Source: SAT2750 sp964476375
Lineage (GTDB): Bacteria > Planctomycetota > Planctomycetia > Pirellulales > Pirellulaceae
DNA: 16,990 nucleotides
Direction: 5' to 3'
NCBI GenBank assembly: GCA_964476375.1
Contig: CAYYZW010000312.1
Coordinates: forward strand, 1-16,990
This document shows, in pieces, positions 1 through 8,000 of the stretch. The notes below the pieces were generated by a model. The model was not told where the DNA came from. It did not search any database and saw only the letters and a list, made by a program, of their open reading frames with translations. Numbering within the stretch: the first letter of the stretch is position 1; each line of letters opens with the position of its first letter. The translations under genes and the position numbers were made by a program.

Positions 1-81
1 CCTTTTTCGCTGCCAGACTCGGCCCCGGTTCTGCTGGTTTCTCTTGTTGTGGTGGCTACCTGCCGTTACGGGTAAAATGTT

Positions 82-357
82 GTGCCGGTTGCGGCCTGGG
101 GGGGGGCCAGTGCAGTGGGTGTTTACCTGCGGCCCCGCGCGGCAGATCGGCTCCAGGCCCTGACCACCAGGAACCAGGGAGGACGACTGGCGATTGTCAT
201 TGATGGAGAACTTGTTTCGGCTCCCTTCATCCGCGGTGCGATCCGTGATCGGTTCGAGGTGACCGGGCTTTCCGGGGAGGAGGCGACCCGGATATACGAG
301 GCACTTCGGGCCTGGCGGAATCCCGCCAGGCAGGGTCGGATTTCTCGACGCCACTAG
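82..357 (+). CDS. Small protein with SecDF P1-head-like domain; 5' end uncertain
   Basis: As read from GTG 82 this is a 91-residue protein. Residues about 13-77 resemble the SecDF P1 head subdomain of SecD: a strand ending VYLRP, a helix (AADRLQALT), the hallmark segment RLAIVIDGELVSAP at 35-48, then IRGAI and the closing LSGEEATRIYEALRA. Neither the transmembrane part of SecD nor the rest of the P1 region is present, so this is not a complete translocase subunit. It may be a stand-alone domain protein or the C-terminal end of a longer gene entering from the left. The start is weak: there is no good ribosome binding site before GTG 82, a TAA lies in frame at 73-75, and hydrophobic signal-like stretches lie upstream in other frames. 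The stop overlaps the convergent SDR gene. The domain call is fairly firm; the start and completeness are not. Confidence 0.55.
   Translation: MPVAAWGGASAVGVYLRPRAADRLQALTTRNQGGRLAIVIDGELVSAPFIRGAIRDRFEVTGLSGEEATRIYEALRAWRNPARQGRISRRH
354..357. other. Shared palindromic stop (CTAG) of convergent genes
   Basis: The forward gene ends with TAG at 355-357 and the reverse-strand SDR gene ends with TAG read from 356-354. Both stops sit in the palindrome CTAG, so the two coding regions overlap by four bases and leave no room for a terminator outside coding sequence. Confidence 0.9.
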
Positions 358-1193
358 CCGGCGAACGTCTGCGTGGCACCATCCACACGGATCACCTGGC
401 CACTGACAAAATCAGCTGCGGAGGTGCAGAGGAAGCCGACGACCCCGGAGACCTCGTGAGGTCGCCCGTAACGGTCGAGCGTCCCCTCTTCGATCAGCCG
501 CTCATCATGGATTTCATGGATCCGCAGGAACCGTTCGGTGACCGTGCCGCCCGGTGCCACGCAGTTGACCGGGATGTTGTGGGGTCGTAGTTGTTCAGCG
601 AGGCAACGCGTGTAGGAATGTACGGCGGCCTTGGCGACCGAGTAGATCGCCCCGTAGGATCGTCCAAAGCAGCCGGCAATACTTCCAATCGTGATGATCC
701 GCCCCCCCTTTCTCTCGATCATCTCCGGGGCAACAGCACGGCAGGCCAGGATCGTTCCGACCAGGTTGCGGTCCAGTACACTGCGCATGTCATCCAGCGA
801 GATGTTCAGGCAATCGTCCTCCTCCGGGCGCCCCCCCTTGCCGACGGCTGTGCCGCCGGCACCGATGTCCCCTCCTGCACAACAGACGAGTATATCGATG
901 GCTCCCAGACCCTGGTGGATCTCGTCGACCACCCGTTGAACTTCGTCCGGCTTGGTGACATCGCACCAGGTTGCCAGTGTCTGTCCATCATGCTTGGCTG
1001 CAATGTCGCCGGCCAGTTGTTCCATCGTGCCCCCCTCGTCAAAAGTCGCCGGGCTGTCGGGGCGCGTACCATGGACGGCGACCGAGGCGCCGAGGCTGCA
1101 GAGATGATCGGCCATGTCCCGGCCAAGGCCGCGGGAGGAACCGGTAATCCATGCGACTTTGCCGGAAAGTGGGAGGGAAGAGGAACTTGCCAT
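354..1193 (-). CDS. SDR family NAD(P)-dependent oxidoreductase
   Basis: A classical short-chain dehydrogenase/reductase of 279 residues, close to the usual length plus a short insertion. The Rossmann glycine motif TGSSRGLG is at 17-24, followed by the structural Asn in DRNLVG (N143) and the catalytic set S171, Y184 and K188 (YSVAK). The C-terminal DFVSGQVIRVDG near 261-272 is typical of the family. It should oxidise an alcohol or reduce a carbonyl with NAD(H) or NADP(H) in the cytoplasm; the substrate cannot be inferred. Two oddities: the usual NNAG motif reads CCAG at 104-107, and a Gly-rich insertion occupies about 108-130. The start ATG at 1193 is supported by GGAGA seven bases upstream. 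It is the last gene of the reverse-strand set, 116 bp after the SRPBCC gene, and could be co-transcribed with it. Confidence 0.93.
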   Translation of the reverse strand: MASSSSLPLSGKVAWITGSSRGLGRDMADHLCSLGASVAVHGTRPDSPATFDEGGTMEQLAGDIAAKHDGQTLATWCDVTKPDEVQRVVDEIHQGLGAIDILVCCAGGDIGAGGTAVGKGGRPEEDDCLNISLDDMRSVLDRNLVGTILACRAVAPEMIERKGGRIITIGSIAGCFGRSYGAIYSVAKAAVHSYTRCLAEQLRPHNIPVNCVAPGGTVTERFLRIHEIHDERLIEEGTLDRYGRPHEVSGVVGFLCTSAADFVSGQVIRVDGATQTFAG

Positions 1194-1309
1194 GGGTTAA
1201 TCTCCAGGTTGGGGGAATACATGCGAGGAACGATCAGGCTGCGGTGCCATGATGGTATCGCCGACAAGAGGCCGATGCCACTGCCCACCAGCCAGATGCT
1301 GGTCCTCGC

Positions 1310-1765
1310 CTATGGATTGTCGCCTGCGAAGATCCGTTCCAGTTGCGCTACCCGGTAATCGAAGCTCCTTTCCAGGTCGCGGCGGATGAAAAGCCAGTGT
1401 GCCAGTCGGCCACCGGGAACCGAGTAGCGAACCAGGTCTTCGACCTGGACTCCCCTGTCCAATTGCACGAAGTTATGGGTGTGGTGCCAGGACCGGTAGG
1501 GGCCCTGGACCTGCTCATCCACGAAAGAATGGGGAGGGTCCCAGTTGCGGATGACCGACTGCCAGCGGAGCGGGATGCCGTGTATTCGAAGTCGGTATGT
1601 GATCGTCGTGCCTTCCCTGGTTTTTGGTGTGGAGGCCTGCAGAATTGTGAAATGGAGCCAGGGCGGGGTGAGCTGTTCGAGGTTCGCCGGGTCGGCAAAG
1701 AAAGAGAACACGTCTCTGATTGTGCCTGGCACGATGACCGAACGTTGCAGGAGGAATTCTTTCAT
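1310..1765 (-). CDS. SRPBCC (START-like) ligand-binding protein
   Basis: A 151-residue cytoplasmic protein matching the SRPBCC helix-grip fold as a single domain of normal length. Visible family signatures are the early segment DPANLEQLTPPWLHF at 25-39, the core motif DEQVQGPYRSWHHTHNF at 83-99, the strand DLVRYSVPGG at 110-119 and the long C-terminal helix with FDYRVAQLERIF at 135-146. Family members hold a hydrophobic ligand in a deep cavity, and some act as cyclases or dehydratases; here only ligand binding can be proposed. Its ATG overlaps the stop of the upstream C45-like gene as ATGA (1765-1762), which strongly suggests translational coupling and a shared or related role. No separate strong ribosome binding site is visible. 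Confidence 0.88.
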   Translation of the reverse strand: MKEFLLQRSVIVPGTIRDVFSFFADPANLEQLTPPWLHFTILQASTPKTREGTTITYRLRIHGIPLRWQSVIRNWDPPHSFVDEQVQGPYRSWHHTHNFVQLDRGVQVEDLVRYSVPGGRLAHWLFIRRDLERSFDYRVAQLERIFAGDNP

Positions 1766-2838
1766 GCGTCCAGGGAATATTTTTCAAGGAATCCTTCGCA
1801 GGGTGGGCCGAGACTGGCCCAGAGGCATTGTTCGCTCGGATCGGCAACCACGAAGGCACAGCTGCGAACCTCCCGTCCGTTGCCGTGCCGGCAGATGCAG
1901 AGCTCATCCCCCTCGTGATCCGAGAGAGCATTTCTCAGTCGTTCGGGCGTGAAGAGGTGTTCCTCCTGCTCGAGTCGCCGGCGGCCTTGTGCCAGGCGAT
2001 GCCGGCTGGAAGCCTGGTCCTGGTGCCGGTCTTCGAGTGCCTGAAGCCTGTCCGAAAGGTAGTGGTTGGTGTGGACGTAGACACCTGTTTCCAGCGGAAA
2101 GACCTCGTGCTCGGTGGCAGTGGTTTCGATGTCGGCCAGCCGACCGCCGGCGCTTCCAATCAGGTAGTTGTGCCCGGAAGCACGACCCGTGCCGGTGATC
2201 GCCGACGTGGCGTCCTCCCAGGAATCTTGGCCGAGTGCCCGGTGCAGGAGTGCCAGGTAGATGATCCCGGGCTTGGCATCGGTTGGCCGAAGGTTGTTGT
2301 TGCCAACACAGATTCCGGCAGCGTTGACACCGATCAATGTCAGGCAGCCGGCCGTGGAAAGGACCAGCGAACGAGGGCCGTTCTCCGGTCTGCGGTGAAA
2401 TATCGTGATCACCGGCTCGGCACTGGCATGCATGTCCCAGGTTTGCCCGATCAGGGGGCCTCCCTCCTGGCTGGCATCCGGAGCGACCAGGAATGATGTG
2501 CACCCATGGACCTCGGCATCGGAAGCCTGCCAGAGGACATCCTGGAAGTCGGTCAGTGCGTTGGCGAAGAAAATGTCCTCGATCGACAACTCGGCGCCAT
2601 CCGCAATTCCCTGCCATTCCTCGATGATGTCTGGCATCTTCTCCCTGTGGACCTGCAGGCGGTGCCTGGCCATCTTCTCGCACTGCTCTCGGGTCAGACA
2701 GACGCCGTGCCGGGCGGCAAAATCACGGGCTAGTTCATAACGTTCGGTGGCCAGGTGGTGGACTCCCTGCTTGAGTTGCCGGCCATGTTCCAGGCCCATC
2801 GCGTAGGGGGTTCCCGAGAGGTGTATTTCCCGAAGCAT
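1762..2838 (-). CDS. C45 family / acyl-CoA:6-APA acyltransferase-like Ntn-hydrolase
   Basis: A 358-residue protein of the peptidase C45 / penicillin acyltransferase-like family. Known members are made as inactive precursors that cut themselves at a Gly-Cys bond; the new N-terminal Cys then acts as nucleophile for amide hydrolysis or acyl transfer. Here the expected site is GCTSF with G112-C113, followed by GQTWDMH at 131-137, the family's central motif, and HTNHY at 256-260. The N-terminal GTPYAMGLEHGRQL (9-22) is also typical. No signal peptide is seen, so it is probably cytoplasmic. The start ATG at 2838 has GAGGAA four bases upstream. It overlaps the SRPBCC gene by four bases and follows the membrane-protein gene by 78 bp (168 bases after the latter's last helix-coding region). 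The substrate could be an N-acyl amide, a small peptide or a beta-lactam-like compound; sequence alone does not decide. Confidence 0.88.
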   Translation of the reverse strand: MLREIHLSGTPYAMGLEHGRQLKQGVHHLATERYELARDFAARHGVCLTREQCEKMARHRLQVHREKMPDIIEEWQGIADGAELSIEDIFFANALTDFQDVLWQASDAEVHGCTSFLVAPDASQEGGPLIGQTWDMHASAEPVITIFHRRPENGPRSLVLSTAGCLTLIGVNAAGICVGNNNLRPTDAKPGIIYLALLHRALGQDSWEDATSAITGTGRASGHNYLIGSAGGRLADIETTATEHEVFPLETGVYVHTNHYLSDRLQALEDRHQDQASSRHRLAQGRRRLEQEEHLFTPERLRNALSDHEGDELCICRHGNGREVRSCAFVVADPSEQCLWASLGPPCEGFLEKYSLDA

Positions 2839-2916
2839 TCGATTCCTCGTTTCTATATCGCTGCCGGCAGGTACTCTGCCGGTGCACTGGTCCGGAAGGA
2901 GGCTGCATCGCGGTCG

Positions 2917-3567
2917 TCAGGCGTCCTGCAGGATATCGGCCACCGTCTCTGCATCGGCCGGATCCTCCGGCCTGTCCTCCTCGCTCCAGTTGTACAGCAC
3001 CGGGACCATGCAGGCCGCATGCCCTGCACCATAGACGATCACGGTGGAGATCAGGCGCGAACGGTAAGCCAGCTCCGCATCATTAAAGAGAGCCGAGAGC
3101 AAGACGGTCAGGGTGACCACGACGACCAGGCTGGTGGTGATCGCGTTCAGGCCACTGGCCTGTCGAAAGACCTGGCCATCCCCTGTTTTTGAAGCGCGGC
3201 AACGGTACACATAACAGGAATAGCCACCGACCAGGAAAGCAGAAAGGCAGTAAGCCAGGGAGGTCCTCATCTGGAGCATGGCAACCGTTACGCTTCCCCG
3301 GTAGAGCACTTCCTTGCCGGACAGCTTGTCCAGGATTGTTTCCAGGATCCCGTTTATTCCCATCAGCAGGATCTGCAGGGCCAGGGTGAGCAGCAGGCAG
3401 GAGACCACCTTGGCACCGAGCAGGGCATCCTTGTCACCATTTTTCCCTCGTAGAAAACCGAGGAAATAGATGAATGAAAAAGGGATCAGCACTGTGATTG
3501 CCAGGTAAGGAACCATCACGCCGGTATTCCAGACCGAGTAAAAACGATCAATCATCTGGAAATTCAT
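2917..3567 (-). CDS. Five-helix integral membrane protein of unknown function
   Basis: I do not recognise a family. From ATG 3567 the protein has 216 residues and five probable transmembrane segments at about 16-39, 51-74, 102-122, 143-162 and 173-192, then a strongly acidic cytoplasmic or periplasmic tail (195-216, rich in Asp and Glu). The third helix region carries several Cys and Tyr residues (AYCLSAFLVGGYSCYVY). A GTG at 3585 would add six residues, but it has no ribosome binding site, whereas ATG 3567 has a weak GGGAA seven bases upstream. It is the first gene of the reverse-strand set and lies behind a plausible sigma-70-like promoter. Position suggests it could transport or sense whatever the downstream C45, SRPBCC and SDR proteins act on, but this is guesswork from neighbourhood. 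Confidence 0.75.
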   Translation of the reverse strand: MNFQMIDRFYSVWNTGVMVPYLAITVLIPFSFIYFLGFLRGKNGDKDALLGAKVVSCLLLTLALQILLMGINGILETILDKLSGKEVLYRGSVTVAMLQMRTSLAYCLSAFLVGGYSCYVYRCRASKTGDGQVFRQASGLNAITTSLVVVVTLTVLLSALFNDAELAYRSRLISTVIVYGAGHAACMVPVLYNWSEEDRPEDPADAETVADILQDA

Positions 3568-3604
3568 CGGGGTTTCCCATTTCACCGGAGGATTTGTGCT
3601 TCAC

Positions 3605-3629
3605 CGGGCAGGTCGGCATTTCTTGCCCG
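3605..3629. promoter_or_regulatory. Inverted repeat CGGGCA-N13-TGCCCG at predicted transcription start
   Basis: Six-base perfect arms lie at 3605-3610 and 3624-3629. The right arm touches the -10 element of the reverse-strand promoter candidate at 3630-3635, so the dyad would cover the transcription start and early transcript. This placement fits a repressor operator or a short 5' hairpin. A direct repeat TTCACCGG at 3581-3588 and 3600-3607 overlaps its left edge. Confidence 0.35.
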
Positions 3630-3659
3630 TTTATAGGCGATGAATGGATTTCAGGACAA
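3630..3659 (-). promoter_or_regulatory. Sigma-70-like promoter candidate for the reverse-strand gene set
   Basis: On the reverse strand, TTGTCC (3659-3654) is followed after 18 bases by TATAAA (3635-3630). These match four and five of the six consensus bases. Transcription would start near 3623, about 55 bases before ATG 3567. It is the best promoter-like match in the 3568-3786 divergent region for this direction. Confidence 0.45.
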
Positions 3660-3717
3660 GCACCTTGCGGGGTTTAAAGCGATTAACTACTTGTGTTGTT
3701 TTTTGATTCACAATAAA

Positions 3718-3746
3718 TTGGAACCTACACGCACAGTTTTTATTTT
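3718..3746 (+). promoter_or_regulatory. Sigma-70-like promoter candidate for the DUF1559 gene
   Basis: TTGGAA (3718-3723) and TATTTT (3741-3746) are separated by 17 bases, each matching four of six consensus bases, in the locally AT-rich part of the divergent intergenic region. Predicted start is near 3753, giving a leader of roughly 35 bases before ATG 3787. Confidence 0.38.
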
Positions 3747-3786
3747 CTGGGGTTTTTAGCTCCTCGTCTTGATTTAAGGAATCATC

Positions 3787-4839
3787 ATGTCTCAAAACAC
3801 TCGTCGCAAGCGACGCGGTTTTACCCTGGTGGAGCTGCTTGTCGTGATTGCCATTATCGGCATCCTGGTGGCTCTTCTGCTTCCGGCCGTGGCCGCAGCT
3901 CGAGAGGCAGCCCGCAAGATGTCCTGCCAGAATAATCTCAAGCAGATTGGCCTGGCGATGCGGACTTACCATAACACCTACGGTCGTTTTCCGCCCAACG
4001 GGAACTTCTTCTGGACCCGGCAGTCCAAGAACCAGCATACCTGGTACAACTCCAGTCGTGGCAGCGTGTTCGTCAAGCTGCTGTCGTTCATGGAACAGGA
4101 CCCGCTCTACAACCAGATGAACTTCAGCCTGGCCGGGACAAACGACGTAACGCGTTTTGAACGCCAGAAGGATGCATCGGGCAAGTGGTGGCGAGCTAAT
4201 ATCATCCCCTCCTTCATCTGTGCCTCGGCAAATATTGATCCCTACATGACCGGTACGAATCCTATCTCGGATCCTGCCATGGGCTGTTATGGATTTTCCC
4301 TGGGTTCCCAGTACGGGACATCGTGGAATAACATCTGCACGGACTACTATGGGAATACCTTCGGTACAGGTCCGTCACACCATGGAAACGATGCGCGGGG
4401 TTTCAATGCCTCGGGAGTCTTCCTGCGAGGACACTGGGCGGCCAAGTTCCGCGATGTGACTGATGGGGAATCCCAGGTGATCCTGGTTGGTGAGATTCTG
4501 CCCAGCAAGAGTGATCACTACGTGAACGGGTGGTTCCACTTTAACTCCCCCTGGGCCCTGACGTCGTCACCGATCAACTACCCGATCGTGGGTGTTGGAG
4601 ATGCCGGCTTCAGCTGGGGTAATGCGAATCCCCCGCTGAATCCCCATAGCTGCACGCACTTCAAGGCCTGGACGACAGTCCAGGGCTTCAAGTCGGCACA
4701 CAAGGGTGGTGCCCAGTACGTTTTCTGTGATGGCTCGGTCCAGTTCCTCTCCGAGAACATGGACTACATCACCTACCAGCGACTGGGAGACCGTCGCGAC
4801 GGTCAGCCACTTGGTGATGAATGGAATACGAACTACTAG
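3787..4839 (+). CDS. DUF1559 protein with prepilin-type N-terminal methylation/cleavage signal
   Basis: A 350-residue DUF1559 protein, a family greatly expanded in planctomycetes. After a basic leader (MSQNTRRKRRG) the prepilin peptidase site is G11|F12 with the conserved Glu at +5 (FTLVE, E16), then a hydrophobic helix at about 14-35. The large C-terminal domain starts with REAARKMSCQNNLKQIGLAM (39-58) and ends with the H-X9-DG signature: H305, then DG at 315-316. The signal predicts processing by a type IV prepilin peptidase and assembly into, or association with, a pseudopilin-like surface structure; the actual function of DUF1559 proteins is largely unknown. AAGGA lies six bases before ATG 3787. 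A strong terminator follows, so the gene is probably monocistronic. Confidence 0.95.
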   Translation: MSQNTRRKRRGFTLVELLVVIAIIGILVALLLPAVAAAREAARKMSCQNNLKQIGLAMRTYHNTYGRFPPNGNFFWTRQSKNQHTWYNSSRGSVFVKLLSFMEQDPLYNQMNFSLAGTNDVTRFERQKDASGKWWRANIIPSFICASANIDPYMTGTNPISDPAMGCYGFSLGSQYGTSWNNICTDYYGNTFGTGPSHHGNDARGFNASGVFLRGHWAAKFRDVTDGESQVILVGEILPSKSDHYVNGWFHFNSPWALTSSPINYPIVGVGDAGFSWGNANPPLNPHSCTHFKAWTTVQGFKSAHKGGAQYVFCDGSVQFLSENMDYITYQRLGDRRDGQPLGDEWNTNY

Positions 4840-4867
4840 TCGGCATTCCGCGTCAATGAAAAAGCAG

Positions 4868-4903
4868 AACCGGCCATTCCTTCCGGGGGTGGCCGGTTTT
4901 TTT
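4868..4903 (+). terminator. Intrinsic terminator after the DUF1559 gene
   Basis: A perfect nine-base stem (AACCGGCCA at 4868-4876, TGGCCGGTT at 4890-4898) with a 13-base loop runs into seven T residues (4897-4903). It starts 28 bases after the DUF1559 stop and separates that gene from the A2M gene. Confidence 0.9.
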
Positions 4904-4923
4904 GTTCGTTTAACCGTTGTGCC

Positions 4924-4953
4924 TCGCCAGAAAACGTCTCCCTGGCCTAGAAT
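4924..4953 (+). promoter_or_regulatory. Sigma-70-like promoter candidate for the A2M gene
   Basis: TCGCCA (4924-4929) and TAGAAT (4948-4953) are 18 bases apart and match four and five of six consensus bases. The site is just downstream of the terminator and about 90 bases before ATG 5047. The -10 element overlaps a 12-base near-palindrome, AGAATGCGTTCT (4950-4961). Confidence 0.33.
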
Positions 4954-5046
4954 GCGTTCTGCGGGGAAGGAACTTATTCTCCCCCTATCACGTCCAAACT
5001 CTTACGTGGCTTAGTGGCGATCTCTTTTTTAGGTGAGTGAAGAATC

Positions 5047-8000
5047 ATGCGCAAGCTTATTGTCCTGGCGTTACTGACAGCGTTCGCGTTTCCTGTTCTC
5101 CTGGCGGCTGTCCCGGACCGCGAGGAACAATGGAAGAAAGTCGACGAGGCGGTCAGCAAGGGGTTGCCCAAGACGGCAATCGCGGAGCTGGAGCCGATCA
5201 TCACGTCCGCGATCAAGCAGAAGGCCTTCCCCGAGGCAATTCGTGCGGTAGCCCTGAAGATCTCGCTGGAGGGAAACATCCAGGGGAACAAGCCGGAAGA
5301 GAAGATCACTCGACTGGAGAAGGCGATTGCCGATTCTCCCCGCCAGATGAAACCGGTGCTCAACGCCATCCTGTCAAACTGGTACTGGCATTACTTCCAG
5401 CAGAACCGTTATCGCATTCTCCAGCGGACAGCGACTGCCTCGGCCCCCGGGAATGACTTTACCAGCTGGGACCTGCCCCGGTTGCTCTCGGAAATCGACA
5501 AGCAATTCACCGTCACTCTTGCCATGGCGGATTCACTCAAGGACGTCCCGGTAGCGGATTACCAGGACCTGCTGACCCCCGGCACGATGCCCGACACGTT
5601 CCGACCCACGATGTACGACTTTGTCGTCTACAACGCGCTGGGTTTTTACAGCAGTGGCGAACAGGCTGGTAATCGGGCCCAGGATGCATTTGACCTGCTG
5701 GCGGACAGCCCGGTGTTTGGATCGAGCAAGGAGTTCCTGGACTGGAAGATCGAGACCAGCGATGAGGATTCACTGACGGTCAAGGCACTCACGCTTCACC
5801 AGCAGCTGATGCGATTTCACCAGGGCGACAAGGACAAGTCGGCCTGGATCGATGCCGACCTGGCACGCCTGGTTTTTGGTTTCAACAAGGCTTTCGGGGA
5901 AACGAAGAATGAGCGTTACAAGGCAGCGTTGATTCGCCTGGTGGATGAATGGGGAGACCATCGTATTGCCGCACGCGCGCTCTACCAGTGGGCCCGGGTG
6001 TTACACCAGGAAGGGGGCTGGGTCGAGGCGCACAAGATCGCCACCCGGGGCACCGAGTCCTTCCCCAACACGCCGGGCGGGAACCAGTGTTACAACCTGC
6101 TGCAGCAGATTGAATCGAAGGAATTAAACGTCAGCACCGAGCGGATCTGGAATGCCCCCTTGCCAACCATTGACGTCCGCTATCGGAATCATACGAAGAT
6201 CCATTTTCGGATTGTGTCGTATGATTGGGAGCAGCTGGCGAAGACCACTTACCGGGCCGACAATCTCGATCAGGCCCAGCGCACCCAATTGCTCTCCCTG
6301 CCGGCAGCACACAGCTGGTCAGCGGACCTGCCTGCCACGGCCGACTACCAGCAGAAGATAGAGTTCGCCTCCGTGCCGGAGGATATCAAGCCGGGCTTCT
6401 ATTTCCTCATCTCCAGCCCGGATCCGGATTTCAAGGATGTGAACAACATCGTGCAGTTTACCGGGATCTGGAAAAGCGACCTGGCCCTGGTGATGCGGGT
6501 TCGCTACGGATCGGGAAGGCTGGAGGGTTTTGTCCTGAACGCGCTCAGTGGTGAGCCGGTTGTGGAAGCGCGGGTGCAGGCCTGGAGCCGGGTGAACAAC
6601 CGCATGCGGACTGCCGGTCCGGTTCTGACAACCAACGAGAACGGCCTGTTTTCCATGGCCGGTCAGCGGAACCAGCGGTACCTGTTCCACGCAACCCACG
6701 GCGATCACCAGGTGGCGACCTATAATGATCAGTCGGTGAATACTTACAACAACCAGCCGCGACCCCACCAGCGGACTATTTTCTTCACGGACCGATCGCT
6801 TTATCGTCCTGGCCAGACGGTCAGTTACAAGGGCATCTCGATCCAGGTCAACCAGCAGACCGATGATTACACGGTGCTGGCCAACACCGCGGTGAATGTC
6901 GTTTTTCAGGATCGGAATGGCCGGGTGATCGCCCGCCAGAAACACCAGACCAACGACTACGGATCCTTCAGTGGCAGCTTTACTACCCCGCGTGACGGCG
7001 TTACCGGGCGGATGTCGATTCGCGTGGATGGTCCCGCCAGTGGGGCGGCGAGTTTCAACGTGGAGGAATACAAGCGTCCCAAGTTCGAGGTGACGATCGA
7101 TCCGCCCGAGGAGGCAAGCCGGCTGAACGATGAAGTGAGCCTCGAGGGCACGGCCACGGCATTTACCGGTGCGGCCATTGACGGTGCCAAGGTTCGTTAC
7201 CGTGTTGTACGTGAGGTCCGTTTCCCGCCGTGGATTTTCTTCCGTTACTGGGGCTGGCGGCCACCTGCGGAATCCCAGGAGATTGCCCATGGAAACACGA
7301 CCACGGCAATGGACGGGACCTTCACGGTCAACTTCACAGCGCGTCCTGACCTGAAAGTCGCGGAAAAAGACGACCCTCGCTTCCGCTATACCGTTTACGC
7401 GGATGTGACCGACACCAGCGGTGAGACCCGGTCGGATCATCACGCGGTCACGGTTGGTTACACGGCACTGGAAGCGAAACTCTCGGCCGGGAGCTGGTTG
7501 ACCGACGAGGATCCAGTGACGCTCGCGATCCATACCACAACACTTGACGGTGTGGCGCAGGCGGCAGAGGGGACGATCAAGATCCACCGGCTCACACAAC
7601 CGGAGAAAGTGCAGCGGGCCAAGCTTCCGGGTACCTCCTACCCAATGCCGGTGCGCCGTGGCGGCAGGCTGGTTGGCCCCAGTCCGGACATGTCCAGTAT
7701 TCATGGCTGGCCCCTGGGGGACATGGTTGTGGAGGCAGGCTTCCAGACCGATGCCGAGGGAAAAACAGTTCTTGAGCATCCGCTTCCACGTGGTATTTAC
7801 CGGGTGGTGCTGGAAACCGAGGACCGGTTTGGCAAGAAGGTCAGTACCGAGCTCTCGCTGCAGGTGCTGGATCCCGATGCCGAGCAGTTCCAGGACCGGA
7901 TTCCGAGCTACATCGGCTCTCCCAGCTGGACGGTCCAGCCCGGGGACGAGCTCCAGGTGCTCTGGGGAAGCGGATACGAGGAGTGCCGGGCTTTTGTCGA

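Noticed and set aside
591..1358. Forward 255-codon frame opposite the SDR gene
   Set aside because: Antisense shadow of the SDR gene, which has complete catalytic motifs; it extends past both ends of that gene without a ribosome binding site or recognisable domain.
1828..2496. Forward 222-codon frame opposite the C45-like gene
   Set aside because: Antisense shadow; the reverse strand carries the conserved Gly-Cys and GQTWD motifs, and the forward translation resembles nothing.
3718..3734. Possible sigma-54 promoter (TTGGAACC then GCA)
   Set aside because: GG and GC are separated by nine bases rather than ten and the rest of the consensus is poor; a sigma-70-like reading of the same bases fits better.
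4989..5008. Short inverted repeat CACGT / ACGTG before the A2M start
   Set aside because: Five-base arms with a ten-base loop are expected by chance in a region this size, and it has no T-tract or link to a promoter element.
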